Source of the DNA: Clostridium_AD sp050717515
GTDB taxonomy: Bacteria > Bacillota > Clostridia > Clostridiales > Clostridiaceae
Direction: 5' to 3'
Length of the DNA stretch: 64,000 nucleotides
Assembly: GCF_050717515.1 (NCBI RefSeq)
Contig: NZ_JBOITL010000039.1
Location: 62,001 to 126,000 of the forward strand
Part shown: positions 24,684 to 33,063 of the stretch, piece after piece
Layout of the letters: the number at the start of each line of letters is the position of its first letter
Numbering within the stretch: position 1 is the first letter of the stretch
The notes under the pieces: generated by a model
The model's database searches: none
Told to the model about the DNA's origin: nothing
What the model saw: the letters and a program-made list of their open reading frames with translations, nothing else
Program-made: the position numbers and the translations under genes

Positions 24684-24754
24684 TCCTAGGTGAAATCCAT
24701 GATTTTTTTAAAATATATAATTAGTTTTCTAATTCATTCAGCGAAATATAAGTC

Positions 24755-24800
24755 AAAAAATAAGACAAAGAATATATGTATAATATATCCCTTGTCTTAT
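24755..24800 (-). terminator. Intrinsic terminator of the structured RNA
   Basis: On the minus strand ATAAGACAAGGGATATAT (24800-24783) pairs fully (two G-U pairs) with the inverse arm at 24778-24761, a short loop lies between, and TTTTTT follows. It gives the RNA element a defined 3' end and fixes its strand. Confidence 0.85.
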
Positions 24801-25165
24801 CTTCATTTAAAAATCCTCATAACCCTTCCAACAGTAGGATAGCGAATCCCTTGTCCTTCTACAGTAAGATGCATGATAGTATGAGCTTTCTCCAAAGTGA
24901 CTTGCAATAAGAAGCGAAAAAACATTGAAATTCAATTTACAAATTCTTCTTTTTCCAATATAAAATTCTCGTAAGCCTGACAGGAAGCATAACAATTAAT
25001 AATTGTTATGTCCCCCAGCGACCTACCCAGAGGTGGCTAGCGAACCTGAGCCAGGAAGGCGAATGTGAGTGTTAGAGAATTTTATATTGGAAAAAGATTA
25101 GAATTTGTTAATTGAATTTCACGTTTCGAGCTCATATTGCAAGGCACGGCGGAGAATTTTCATAG
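24755..25165 (-). ncRNA. Large structured non-coding RNA with its own terminator
   Basis: Read on the minus strand from just past the rlmL stop, UUCUCC pairs with GGAGAA, then CUUGCAAUA with UAUUGCAAG, and then a nearly perfect helix of about 40 bp (arms 25075-25122 and 24917-24972) is capped by a roughly 100-nt GC-richer domain (24973-25074). That cap has several internal pairings and a CATAACAATTA/TAATTGTTATG hairpin. Unpaired conserved-looking pieces (GAGCUCGAAACG) flank the helix base. A 3' domain containing GGGAUUCGCUAUCC follows, and the RNA ends in an 18-bp stem and T6 (24800-24755). I do not recognise the family with certainty; the raiA class of clostridial RNAs is one candidate to test. 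Confidence 0.7.
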
Positions 25166-25174
25166 CTAGAACTC

Positions 25175-26314
25175 TTACTCTTCTTTTTTCTTTCTAGGTA
25201 TTTCTTTTATATATTGGTAATAATAACATAAAAGTCTTCCATTATATAATTTCCTATTTTTATCTGCTTTATTTCCAAAGTCCTTTTGAAAGTCACCATT
25301 GGCGGTTATTACAAAGCAAGACCATTCATTTAGACTTCTATACATCTCTCCAAGATCAACCTGAAGTCTTTTTATTTCTGCTACTTCTCCTAATCTTTCT
25401 CCATAAGGTGGGTTTGTTATTATAACTCCATATTTCTGCCTAGAGGTAAAACTTTGCATTGGTATTTTTTGAAATTTTATAAAGTCCTTAACTCCGGCTT
25501 TTTCGGCATTAGCTATGGCTGTTCGAAGTAAACTTCCATCAATATCTGAAGCTAATATCTCGATTTCATTATTATTTACAGTTTTTCTTGCACCTTCGCG
25601 TACTTGCTCCCATATATCAGTCTCAATATTTGGCCAAGTTTCACTAACAAATTTTCTATTTATCCCTGGAGCAATATTTTTCGCTATAAGAGCTGCTTCT
25701 ATGGCTATAGTCCCCGAACCGCAAAGGGGGTCAGCTAAAACTCTTGAACTATCCCATTTACTTATTAGCACAAGGGCTGCAGCTAAAGTCTCTTTAAGTG
25801 GTGCCTCACCAGCATATTCTCTATATCCTCTTTTATGCAGTCCCACACCTGAAGTATCTACGGATAGTGTTACTATATCCCTTAGAATCGCAACCTCTAT
25901 CTTATACTCTGGGCCCTCCTCTGAAAACCATTCACTATCATATTTTTTCTTCATAGACTCAACTACTGCCTTTTTTACTATACCTTGGCAATCTGGCACA
26001 CTATGAAGCTGTGATTTCACAGATTTACCTACAATATGCATATTGCCGTTTTCTGGTATTAAATTACCCCAATCAACTGCCAGCGTTCCTTGAAATAGCT
26101 CTTCAAAAGACAAGGCCTTAAATTCAGCCATCTTTATAAAAAGTCTTTCTGCTGTTCTAAGCCAAGTATTGCATATAGCAATGTCCATTTCATCGCCTTC
26201 AAAAGTTACTCTTCCATTTTCAACCTTTAAATCTTCGTATCCTAGTGCTTTTAGTTCTTTTGCTGTTACTGCTTCTATTCCAAAAGTAGTAGTGGCAATT
26301 AAAGTATACATCAT
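25175..26314 (-). CDS. rlmL: 23S rRNA guanine-N2 methyltransferase-like (RlmL/YpsC family)
   Basis: A 379-residue class I methyltransferase with an N-terminal THUMP domain (about 1-155, MYTLIATTTFGIEAVTAKELKALGY) and a C-terminal Rossmann domain. Motifs: DPLCGSGTIAIEAAL for SAM binding, LASDIDGSLL, and the catalytic-type TNPPYGERLG near residue 300. In E. coli RlmL makes m2G2445 in 23S rRNA; the short clostridial and Bacillus (YpsC) forms lack the second methyltransferase. The start lies in a leader with a hairpin repeat (26347-26397). The structured RNA begins just after its stop, so the two may share a transcript. Confidence 0.88.
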   Translation of the reverse strand: MMYTLIATTTFGIEAVTAKELKALGYEDLKVENGRVTFEGDEMDIAICNTWLRTAERLFIKMAEFKALSFEELFQGTLAVDWGNLIPENGNMHIVGKSVKSQLHSVPDCQGIVKKAVVESMKKKYDSEWFSEEGPEYKIEVAILRDIVTLSVDTSGVGLHKRGYREYAGEAPLKETLAAALVLISKWDSSRVLADPLCGSGTIAIEAALIAKNIAPGINRKFVSETWPNIETDIWEQVREGARKTVNNNEIEILASDIDGSLLRTAIANAEKAGVKDFIKFQKIPMQSFTSRQKYGVIITNPPYGERLGEVAEIKRLQVDLGEMYRSLNEWSCFVITANGDFQKDFGNKADKNRKLYNGRLLCYYYQYIKEIPRKKKEE

Positions 26315-26346
26315 ATATTTATCTCTCCTATTTCTTCTTTTCTTTA

Positions 26347-26397
26347 GTCATCTTAAAAAAATAACTAGTAAGTATGCTAGTTACTCATTTAAGATAC
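26347..26397 (-). repeat. Hairpin repeat in the rlmL leader
   Basis: ATCTTAAA and TTTAAGAT arms enclose AACTAGTAAGTATGC and its partial inverse. About 30 bp is shared with the pilC leader at 16803-16834. It lies 33 bp ahead of the rlmL ATG on the minus strand. Confidence 0.6.
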
Positions 26398-26468
26398 TTT
26401 ATTGTTAGTATCACTCATATTATAATATCTCTATTTGTTATTATTGTCTAGAAATTTTAAATTTGAAT

Positions 26469-26509
26469 CTAAATAAAAATACAAGTGCCAGAATTAAATC
26501 TGACACTTA
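26469..26509 (-). terminator. Intrinsic terminator after uraA
   Basis: The stem AAGTGCCAGA / TCTGACACTT (one G-U) at 26484-26509 is followed on the minus strand by GTATTTTTATTTAG. It closes the pyrR-uraA transcript. Confidence 0.75.
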
Positions 26510-26524
26510 TTTTTAAAAATTATA

Positions 26525-27808
26525 CTAATTATCTCCTGACTTGCTCTTTTCAGGTAAAACTAAGTTCAGTATTATGCCCACCAGGGTTGCAAGGGCTACC
26601 CCTGCAATCTCAAATTCTCCACCTGCAAATGGGAACTTAATGCCTCCTCCACCAACACCTAAAACTATTATCACTGAAGCAATTATAAGATTTCTCTTTT
26701 TACTAAAATCAACTTTATCTTCCACAAAAATTCTAAAACCAGAGGAAGCAATTATTCCAAATAACATTACACTAACTCCCCCGATTACTGGAAGTGGAAT
26801 ATTGCCTATTACTGCTGAAACTGGTCCTATAAAGGATAATATAATTGCTATTATTGCAGCTCCTCCAATAACCCAAACACTGTAGACCTTTGTAATTGCC
26901 ATAACTCCTATATTCTCACCGTAAGTGGTATTAGGCGGTCCTCCCACAAACCCTGCAAACATTGTAGCAATTCCGTCTCCCAAAATTGATCTGTGTAGCC
27001 CTGGATCTTTTGTGAAGTCACGGCCGCAAACATTACTTGTAACATATACATGACCAATATGTTCTGCAAGTGTAACAAAAGCTACTGGAGCCATAAGCAT
27101 AATAGCATTTATATTAAAGGTTGGCAAAACAAAACTTGGTAATGTAAAAAATTTCGCTTTAGCTATTTCCTGTAGAGCTTCCTTTGGAATTACTCCAAGG
27201 GACATAGAAAGTGCATATCCAATTACCATAGCAATGAGTATGGGTACTACCCCGAAAAATCCTTTGAAATACATAGTACCTATTATAGCAATTGCAAGAG
27301 TTGACATTGATACAAATATCCATGCGCCTCTAGATACACCTTCAAGTGCTGGAGTTGTAAAGGTTGAATTTAGACCTGCCCAATTTATTGCAACTGAAGC
27401 GAGACTTAGTCCTATTACAATTACAACCGAACCTACCACCACTGGAGATAACATTCTATCTAACCATTTGGTTCCTGCAAATTTAATAATTAAAGCTACA
27501 ATTACATATACAAACCCTGCAGCAATAATTCCCGATAACATAGAACTTTGTCCATATGCCTTTGTGGCTACACCCATAGGTCCAATAAACGCAAAGGATG
27601 AACCTACATATGCAGGGAGCTTAGCTTTTGTACATAAAATATATAGTAATGTTCCCACACCACTACAAAACAGTGCAATTGAAGGACTAAGACCTGTAAG
27701 CATTGGTACAAGTATAGTTGCTCCTACCATAGCAAATAAGTGCTGGAAGCTTAGGGGGAGAGTCTTAAGTATTGGTAATTTTTCATTAACATCTACAATA
27801 TTATTCAT
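26525..27808 (-). CDS. uraA: Uracil permease (NCS2 family)
   Basis: A 427-residue nucleobase transporter with about 14 hydrophobic segments. Family markers include QHLFAMVGATILVP near the start, the central AFVTLAEHIGHVYVTSN segment holding the conserved Glu-His, and GGPPNTTYGENIGVMAITKVYS, the NCS2 signature with Asn and Tyr. These mark uracil rather than purine substrates. It takes up uracil by proton symport. It lies 58 bp downstream of pyrR in one transcript and so is attenuated by UMP/UTP through PyrR. The gene order pyrR-uraA matches Bacillus, where pyrP follows pyrR. Confidence 0.93.
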   Translation of the reverse strand: MNNIVDVNEKLPILKTLPLSFQHLFAMVGATILVPMLTGLSPSIALFCSGVGTLLYILCTKAKLPAYVGSSFAFIGPMGVATKAYGQSSMLSGIIAAGFVYVIVALIIKFAGTKWLDRMLSPVVVGSVVIVIGLSLASVAINWAGLNSTFTTPALEGVSRGAWIFVSMSTLAIAIIGTMYFKGFFGVVPILIAMVIGYALSMSLGVIPKEALQEIAKAKFFTLPSFVLPTFNINAIMLMAPVAFVTLAEHIGHVYVTSNVCGRDFTKDPGLHRSILGDGIATMFAGFVGGPPNTTYGENIGVMAITKVYSVWVIGGAAIIAIILSFIGPVSAVIGNIPLPVIGGVSVMLFGIIASSGFRIFVEDKVDFSKKRNLIIASVIIVLGVGGGGIKFPFAGGEFEIAGVALATLVGIILNLVLPEKSKSGDN

Positions 27809-27866
27809 TTGTTCCTCCTTTTAGTCTCGCTGGACTATTTTAAAAGATTATTTATCTTCTTCGAAG

Positions 27867-28403
27867 TTATATCTCATATATACTTACTGAATCACTTTCG
27901 TCAATTTCTAAAAGCTCCACAGAAATCATTTCCTTTCCTGAAGTTGGTATGTTTTTCCCTACATAATCTGCTCTAATAGGTAACTCTCTGTGTCCTCTAT
28001 CTACTAAAACCGCGAGTTGTATCATTTGAGGCCTACCACTTGCTATTATTGCATCAATTGCAGCTCTGGCAGTTCTTCCGGTATACAATACATCATCTAC
28101 TAAAATTATTTTTTTCCCTCTTACGTCTATACCTAGTTCTGCATTGTTTAAAACTGGTTGCTCATTTATAGAGGTAAGGTCATCTCTATATAAAGTAATA
28201 TCAACACTGCTTACGGGAACTTTAGTTCCTTCAATCTGTTCTATTAATAGAGCAATTCTTTTTGCAATTGGTACCCCTCTTCTTTTTATTCCTACAAGGA
28301 TAATATCCTCTATTCCCTTGTTTTTTTCAATAATTTCATGAGCTACTCTTGTCAATGTTCTTTGTATGGCTTTTTCATCTAATAGCACTGATTTAAATTC
28401 CAT
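27867..28403 (-). CDS. pyrR: Pyrimidine operon attenuation protein / uracil phosphoribosyltransferase
   Basis: A 178-residue PRT-fold protein that binds pyr leader RNA when UMP or UTP is high and stops transcription; it may also make UMP. Visible: the PRPP loop VDDVLYTGRTARAAIDA near residue 100, LVGIKRRGVPIAKR near 40, and the C-terminal region with DRGHRELPIRADYVGK. Length equals the usual 178-182. Its own leader (28455-28560) carries the PyrR-binding hairpin and terminator, so it is autoregulated. The downstream gene uraA shares the transcript. Confidence 0.95.
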   Translation of the reverse strand: MEFKSVLLDEKAIQRTLTRVAHEIIEKNKGIEDIILVGIKRRGVPIAKRIALLIEQIEGTKVPVSSVDITLYRDDLTSINEQPVLNNAELGIDVRGKKIILVDDVLYTGRTARAAIDAIIASGRPQMIQLAVLVDRGHRELPIRADYVGKNIPTSGKEMISVELLEIDESDSVSIYEI

Positions 28404-28454
28404 AACTTTGCCCCCCTATTAAATAATATTTTTTACTTTTATTTTTAAAATATA

Positions 28455-28560
28455 AAAAAGCCTTTACCATAAAGGTAAAGGCATACTATACGCATAATAG
28501 TATTGCTATCATTATCCTTATGAACTCTCTGGAACATTTAAAGGCATAATTATTTAATTA
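28455..28560 (-). promoter_or_regulatory. PyrR-type transcription attenuator
   Basis: On the minus strand a leader stem-loop GCCTTTAAATGTTCCAGAGAG with the conserved UCCAGAGAG loop of the PyrR-binding anti-antiterminator (28540-28520) is followed by a hairpin GCCTTTACC...GGTAAAGGC and TTTTTT (28490-28457), a typical terminator. The intervening bases could form an alternative antiterminator. The arrangement matches known Bacillus pyr leaders; pairing details were judged by eye. Confidence 0.8.
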
Positions 28561-28585
28561 ACAACATATTATCACATATTATGTT

Positions 28586-29503
28586 CTATTTCAACTCATT
28601 TCTTAACTTGATTATAAGTTTTTCAAAATAATCTGGAAGAGGTGAAATAAATTCCATGTACTTCTTAGTACTTGGATGGATAAATCCAAGCATTTTTGCA
28701 TGAAGAACCTGACCTTTCAAATTAAAATGCTGCTTTTTAAATCCATATACCAAATCTCCTACTAAAGGATGTCCTATCTTTGCCATATGTACTCTTATTT
28801 GATGAGTTCGTCCTGTTTCTAAGTTACATTCTACTAAGGTATAGCTGCCAAACCTTTCTATTACTTTATAGTGGGTAATAGCCTTCTTACCACTTTCTAC
28901 TACTGCCATTTTAATCCTATCTTTAGGGTGCCTTCCAATAGGTTCATCTACTGAGCCGACCTCTTGCTTAATTATACCTTCTACAAGAGCTAAATAACTT
29001 CTTGTCATTGAATGATCTTTAAGCTGCTCCGCTAAAGAGCTATGTGAATTATCATTTTTAGCTACTACAAGAGCTCCAGATGTATCCTTATCGATTCTAT
29101 GTACTATTCCTGGCCTTAGAATACCATTGATGCCTGATAGGTCCTTGCAATGATATAACAATGCATTAACTAATGTCCCACTATAATTTCCTGGCGCTGG
29201 GTGAACCACCATATCCTGTGGTTTATTAATTACAATTACATCGCTATCTTCATATATAACATCCAAAGGTATATCTTCTGCTACAACGTCTAACTCCGCA
29301 GGCTCTGGAATGGATAACTCAATTATTTCATCTACTTTTAATTTGTAATTACTTTTTCTACATTTGCCATTTACAAAGGCCGCTCCACCTTCAATTATTC
29401 CTTGAACATATGACCTAGATTTATTCTCAAGTCTAGTAGAAATAAATACATCTAATCTTGTACCAACTGAATCTTCATCAACTTTATACTCAAAACTGTC
29501 CAT
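28586..29503 (-). CDS. rluD: 23S rRNA pseudouridine synthase, RluD/RluA family
   Basis: A 305-residue pseudouridine synthase. An N-terminal S4 RNA-binding domain (about 12-75, TRLDVFISTRLENKSRS and KSNYKLKVDEI) precedes the catalytic domain with the RPGIVHRIDKDTSGALVVAKN block holding the catalytic Asp, and ETGRTHQIRVHMAKIGHPLVGD. The Bacillus counterpart is YlyB, which lies next to lspA as here. The ATG abuts the lspA stop without any gap. Exact target uridines are inferred from RluD only by similarity. Confidence 0.93.
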   Translation of the reverse strand: MDSFEYKVDEDSVGTRLDVFISTRLENKSRSYVQGIIEGGAAFVNGKCRKSNYKLKVDEIIELSIPEPAELDVVAEDIPLDVIYEDSDVIVINKPQDMVVHPAPGNYSGTLVNALLYHCKDLSGINGILRPGIVHRIDKDTSGALVVAKNDNSHSSLAEQLKDHSMTRSYLALVEGIIKQEVGSVDEPIGRHPKDRIKMAVVESGKKAITHYKVIERFGSYTLVECNLETGRTHQIRVHMAKIGHPLVGDLVYGFKKQHFNLKGQVLHAKMLGFIHPSTKKYMEFISPLPDYFEKLIIKLRNELK

Positions 29504-29950
29504 TTATACCTCATCCTTTACTATAGAAATTGCCAAAATCAAAGTACCTACAACTACTAACATATCCGATATGTTAAAAGTCGGAAAATAATATATATCT
29601 TTATAATGAAGTAAAATGAAGTCCACTACATATTTATAAAATAATCTATCATATAAATTTCCCAATGCTCCACTTATAATTAGTGAAAGACCTATCCTTA
29701 AGAATTTTGATTTTGGCTTATATTTAATAATATAATATATCATTCCTGATATAACAAGTAGAGTAACTAACGCTAGCAATATGGTTTTGTTTTGCAAAAT
29801 TCCAAAAGCTGCTCCTCTGTTTTCTAAATATTCTAATCCGAAAAAATCTTTAATTAATATAATTCCATTATTATCTTTTAAAGAACCTAGGGCCCAAACT
29901 TTAGTTAATCTGTCCAATAGCAAACCTAAAAAAATAATTAATAGTTCCAT
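29504..29950 (-). CDS. lspA: Lipoprotein signal peptidase II
   Basis: A 148-residue aspartic protease with four transmembrane helices that removes signal peptides from prolipoproteins after lipidation. The family blocks are GLLLDRLTK near residue 8, LEYLENRGAAFGILQNK, SGALGNLYDRLFYKYVVDFI with one catalytic Asp, and FPTFNISDMLVV with the second. The ATG at 29948-29950 (MELLIIFLG) follows GGGGGAAAAGT; a longer frame adding nine residues is discarded. It is co-transcribed with rluD. Its position after the DksA-like gene is as in Bacillus (yteA-like gene, lspA, ylyB). Confidence 0.95.
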   Translation of the reverse strand: MELLIIFLGLLLDRLTKVWALGSLKDNNGIILIKDFFGLEYLENRGAAFGILQNKTILLALVTLLVISGMIYYIIKYKPKSKFLRIGLSLIISGALGNLYDRLFYKYVVDFILLHYKDIYYFPTFNISDMLVVVGTLILAISIVKDEV

Positions 29951-30050
29951 ACTTTTCCCCCTATTTAATATGAACAATTAAGTATATACTGCTACGAATA
30001 TGTTTTAACCTAAATAATTCTAAACACATCCGCAGCAATATATACTTTTT

Positions 30051-30653
30051 TTAATCTGGTAACTGGTTTCTATATTGATCATTACTTATTTTCTCTATAG
30101 GTTCAACGTAGCCACCTTCGTCGTCATCATCATAATACTCAATAATGTCATCTAATTCATTAAAGCGGTCTACTACCATATAAGTATCTTCAGCGTCTAT
30201 ACCTACTTCACCAGTACTACTGTATCTAAAAGGCGTACCCAGTACATCTTCTTCAACTGGTCTATCATTTTTCAGCGCTGGTTTTTTATCACCTAGGTCA
30301 TTTTCACATCCCACACAATTCTCTGCGTAAGGTATAAATTCTAGCCTCTCCTCAATTATATCCTTACCACAACTTTTACATTTCCCATAGGTATTATTTT
30401 CTATGCTCTTTAATGCATCTTGAATCTTTTTAATAATTGACATTTCATTGGCCTTAAGTGCTAATCCTTTTTCCATATCAAAAAGTTCCGTTGCAGTATC
30501 TGAGGGATGATTATCATAAAATGATATTTCAGATGCCATTTCACTATTAGAATTTATAACCCCATTTTGTTTAAGCTCTTTAATAAGACTTTGAACTCGC
30601 AACCTCTCATTTATTAATCTTTGTTTAAAATATTGTATTTTTTCCTCTTCCAT
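30051..30653 (-). CDS. yteA: TraR/DksA-family zinc-finger protein (YteA-like)
   Basis: A 200-residue protein with an N-terminal coiled-coil-like helix region and a four-cysteine zinc finger: CKSCG near residue 109-113 and CVGCE near 130-134, with the NNTYGKCKSCG sequence ahead of it. The C-terminal 60 residues are acidic (Asp/Glu-rich with EDTYMVVDRFNELDDIIEYYDDDD) and typical of the YteA subgroup. DksA family members act on RNA polymerase; YteA is of unknown function in sporulating Firmicutes. It lies 100 bp upstream of lspA. Confidence 0.85.
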   Translation of the reverse strand: MEEEKIQYFKQRLINERLRVQSLIKELKQNGVINSNSEMASEISFYDNHPSDTATELFDMEKGLALKANEMSIIKKIQDALKSIENNTYGKCKSCGKDIIEERLEFIPYAENCVGCENDLGDKKPALKNDRPVEEDVLGTPFRYSSTGEVGIDAEDTYMVVDRFNELDDIIEYYDDDDEGGYVEPIEKISNDQYRNQLPD

Positions 30654-30779
30654 GATAACAACTCCTCTAGTTATTATTATAGTAGTATTATCAAACTGAT
30701 AAAATTCCTATAGGCTTATGTTTTCTCATGGAGTGAATTTTATTACAATTATTTAAAATTATTTTAATAATTATATATC

Positions 30780-31586
30780 TTAGTCCCTAAACATCCCATC
30801 AAATTTTTTTACATTTTTCACTATTTGATCTACGGTGTCTATTGACACTGTTTGCCTTGCGTCAGATATAGCATCGTCCGGAGTAATATGACTTTCAATC
30901 ATTAATCCATCCGCACCTGCAGCTATTGAAGAAAGTGACATCCTTGCTACTAATTCACGCCTGCCCGTCCCATGGCTTGGGTCAACAACTATTGGAATAC
31001 GATATTTTTGTTTAATTGCAGCAACACTACCTAAATCTAGTGTATTTCTTGTGTAGGTATCAAAGGTTCTAATACCTCGCTCGCAGAGTACAACATTTTC
31101 ATTACCATTTGCCATAATATACTCTGCAGCATAGAGCCACTCTGATAGTGTTGCACTCATACCTCTTTTTAATAAAATAGGTGTTTTTAACTTTCCAACT
31201 TCTTTGAGTAAACTGTAATTGTACATATTTCTAGACCCTATTTGTAACATATCAGCATACCTTAGAACTAAATCTATATCCTTAGAATCCATAACTTCTG
31301 TTACTATTGGCATATTAAATTCATCGCCAACAATTTTAAGTGTTTTCAGTCCTTCTTCCATGAAACCTTGAAAGTCATAGGGTGAAGTTCTTGGTTTAAA
31401 AGCTCCTCCCCTTAATATATGTACACCTACTTTTTTCAAACCACCTGCTATGGCATGCATATTATCGTAACCTTCAACTGAGCAAGGTCCTGATATTATT
31501 ATTTTTTCTTCTCCACCAATAATTATATTTTTAACCTTTACCAATATATCTAATCCACTATTTTTATGAACTAATAACTTTTCCAT
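30780..31586 (-). CDS. aroF: 3-deoxy-7-phosphoheptulonate (DAHP) synthase, AroA-beta type
   Basis: A 268-residue class I-beta DAHP synthase, which condenses PEP and erythrose-4-phosphate at the entrance of the shikimate pathway. Markers: GPCSVEG near residue 32, RGGAFKPRTSPYDFQG, LLKRGMSATLSEWLYAAEYI, CERGIRTFDTYTRNTLDL and DPSHGTGRRELV. There is no N-terminal ferredoxin-like or chorismate mutase domain, so allosteric control by those domains is absent. The ATG at 31584-31586 follows AGGAG by 8 nt; a TTG six bases upstream is less likely. The gene is 11 bp downstream of mtnN and probably co-transcribed. Confidence 0.93.
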   Translation of the reverse strand: MEKLLVHKNSGLDILVKVKNIIIGGEEKIIISGPCSVEGYDNMHAIAGGLKKVGVHILRGGAFKPRTSPYDFQGFMEEGLKTLKIVGDEFNMPIVTEVMDSKDIDLVLRYADMLQIGSRNMYNYSLLKEVGKLKTPILLKRGMSATLSEWLYAAEYIMANGNENVVLCERGIRTFDTYTRNTLDLGSVAAIKQKYRIPIVVDPSHGTGRRELVARMSLSSIAAGADGLMIESHITPDDAISDARQTVSIDTVDQIVKNVKKFDGMFRD

Positions 31587-31597
31587 ATACAAGACTC

Positions 31598-32290
31598 CTA
31601 AATTAGTTTTAACATATTATTTAAAATTTTTGTTGAATTCTCTACAGCAATATCCTTGAATTTTTCGTAATCCATATGAGCTCCATTATTTGCATTGTCT
31701 GATATTGATCTAATAACAATAAATGGTATTTTATTCAAATAGCACACTTGCGCTATACTTGCTCCTTCCATTTCACAAGCCAAACATTCAAACTCAGAAT
31801 TAAGCGATTTTATTTTATCAATGCTTGCAATAAATTGATCCCCTGATACAATTCTCCCCATAAAATAATTGTGACCACTTATATCCTTACAAGCTTCTAT
31901 TGCATGCTCTATTAGTTTTTTATCACATTTAAAATCAAAAGTATCCAGTCTCGGAATTTGTCCTAGCTTATCACCAAATATAGAAGTATCCATATCATGC
32001 TGTACTAAATTATCCGCTATTACAATATCTCCAGGGTATATATTATCCACAGTACCCCCTGCAATACCAACATTTATAACATAATCCACCTTAAAATCAT
32101 CTATTAATATTTGGGCGCAAACTGCAGCATTAACTTTACCAATGCCACTCGTAACTATGACTACATTTTTATTATGTATAATACCAAAACTAAATTTCAT
32201 ATTAGCCTTAACCTGACATGTTTCAATTTCCATATCTCTAAGTAAAAATTCAACCTCTTCACTCATTGCTCCAATAATACCTATATTCAT
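31598..32290 (-). CDS. mtnN: 5'-methylthioadenosine/S-adenosylhomocysteine nucleosidase
   Basis: A 230-residue nucleosidase that removes adenine from MTA and SAH, clearing SAM by-products and leading to AI-2. Family blocks: IGIIGAMSEEVEFLL at the start, VVIVTSGIGKVNAAVCAQIL, NVGIAGGTVDNIYPGDIV, the MEGASIAQVC region with Glu binding ribose, and RSISDNANNGAH with the catalytic Asp. The length is exactly typical. It has AGGAGG ahead of its ATG. It sits downstream of divIVA and its terminator, so it begins a new unit with the DAHP synthase gene. Confidence 0.94.
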   Translation of the reverse strand: MNIGIIGAMSEEVEFLLRDMEIETCQVKANMKFSFGIIHNKNVVIVTSGIGKVNAAVCAQILIDDFKVDYVINVGIAGGTVDNIYPGDIVIADNLVQHDMDTSIFGDKLGQIPRLDTFDFKCDKKLIEHAIEACKDISGHNYFMGRIVSGDQFIASIDKIKSLNSEFECLACEMEGASIAQVCYLNKIPFIVIRSISDNANNGAHMDYEKFKDIAVENSTKILNNMLKLI

Positions 32291-32375
32291 CCTTTTTCCT
32301 CCTTGCGTTTGCTCTATGATGCAGATGACAAATACTTATTTGAAAGTTCCTAATATATTATATCACATTTGCTAC

Positions 32376-32409
32376 ATAAAAAATCTCACCCATTGAGTGA
32401 GATTTTTTT
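32376..32409 (-). terminator. Intrinsic terminator after divIVA
   Basis: The stem AAAATCTCAC / GTGAGATTTT (32380-32389, 32397-32406) with a short loop is followed on the minus strand by T-rich sequence. It lies immediately after the divIVA stop and closes the dcw/ylm block. Confidence 0.8.
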
Positions 32410-32413
32410 GTTT

Positions 32414-33046
32414 TTACTCTTTTGCAAAAAAACTTTTTATTTCTTCCATGTCATGGTTATGAAAATCTTTTTCATCAATGTTTTTTAATGTTAAATTTGA
32501 ACATTCTAATGGAGAAATATTTTTTTTATCTATGCTATTATCCTCAATTTCATTACCTGACTTGTTAATTTCACTACCCACATTATAACTCTTAAAGTAG
32601 TCACTTTCTAGACCTTCAAACATCTCAACTTGGCAATTCATAAAATTCCTAAATTTTGTCCTAAACTTTGCAAATTCTTGCTTAGTTCTATCATATTCAT
32701 CATTTATCTTAAGTATATCTTCATGAGCTTTATCTACCATTCTTTGAGAAGAATCATTTGCACTTCTGATAATCAATTCCGATTCTTTTTGAGCAGAAGA
32801 CTTTGCTTGTTCCGCAGCATTTTGAGCCAGCACCAAGGTATTTTGAATTGTAGATTCTATTTTAACATGATGATCTAATTTTTCTTCTAAAAAACTATTT
32901 TTTTCTCTTAAGGTTGAATTTTCTTTGTACATAAATTCATACTCTTCAGCTACCTTATCTAAAAACTCATCAACTTCATCAGCATTGTATCCTCGTAAGC
33001 TCTTTTTAAACTCCTTATTATTAATATCCATGGATGTCAATCTCAT
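32414..33046 (-). CDS. divIVA: Cell division initiation protein DivIVA
   Basis: A 210-residue coiled-coil protein that binds curved membrane. The N-terminal lipid-binding domain starts RLTSMDINNKEFKKSLRGYNADEVDEFLD, the exact DivIVA signature, followed by a long coiled coil (about 35-150) and a disordered C-terminus ending in EEIKSFFAKE. In Gram-positive bacteria it marks poles and septa, guiding division and sporulation proteins. It is the last gene of the yggS-sepF-yggT-ylmH-divIVA run. The ATG follows AAGGGGGGAACAGGC. Confidence 0.93.
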   Translation of the reverse strand: MRLTSMDINNKEFKKSLRGYNADEVDEFLDKVAEEYEFMYKENSTLREKNSFLEEKLDHHVKIESTIQNTLVLAQNAAEQAKSSAQKESELIIRSANDSSQRMVDKAHEDILKINDEYDRTKQEFAKFRTKFRNFMNCQVEMFEGLESDYFKSYNVGSEINKSGNEIEDNSIDKKNISPLECSNLTLKNIDEKDFHNHDMEEIKSFFAKE

Positions 33047-33063
33047 GCCTGTTCCCCCCTTAA

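Noticed and set aside
24807..24995. 62-codon minus-strand frame inside the structured RNA
   Set aside because: It overlaps the 3' domain of the RNA and the helix arm, has no clear RBS, and its composition reflects the repeat arm, so it is treated as a chance frame.
24755..25165. tmRNA, RNase P RNA, SRP RNA or 6S RNA for the structured RNA
   Set aside because: None of the diagnostic sequences are seen: no tag reading frame with tRNA-like ends, no GAGGAAAGUCC-type P4 block, no SRP GGAAGCAGCC-type loop. A 6S match was not excluded by computation but the long loop domain does not suit it.
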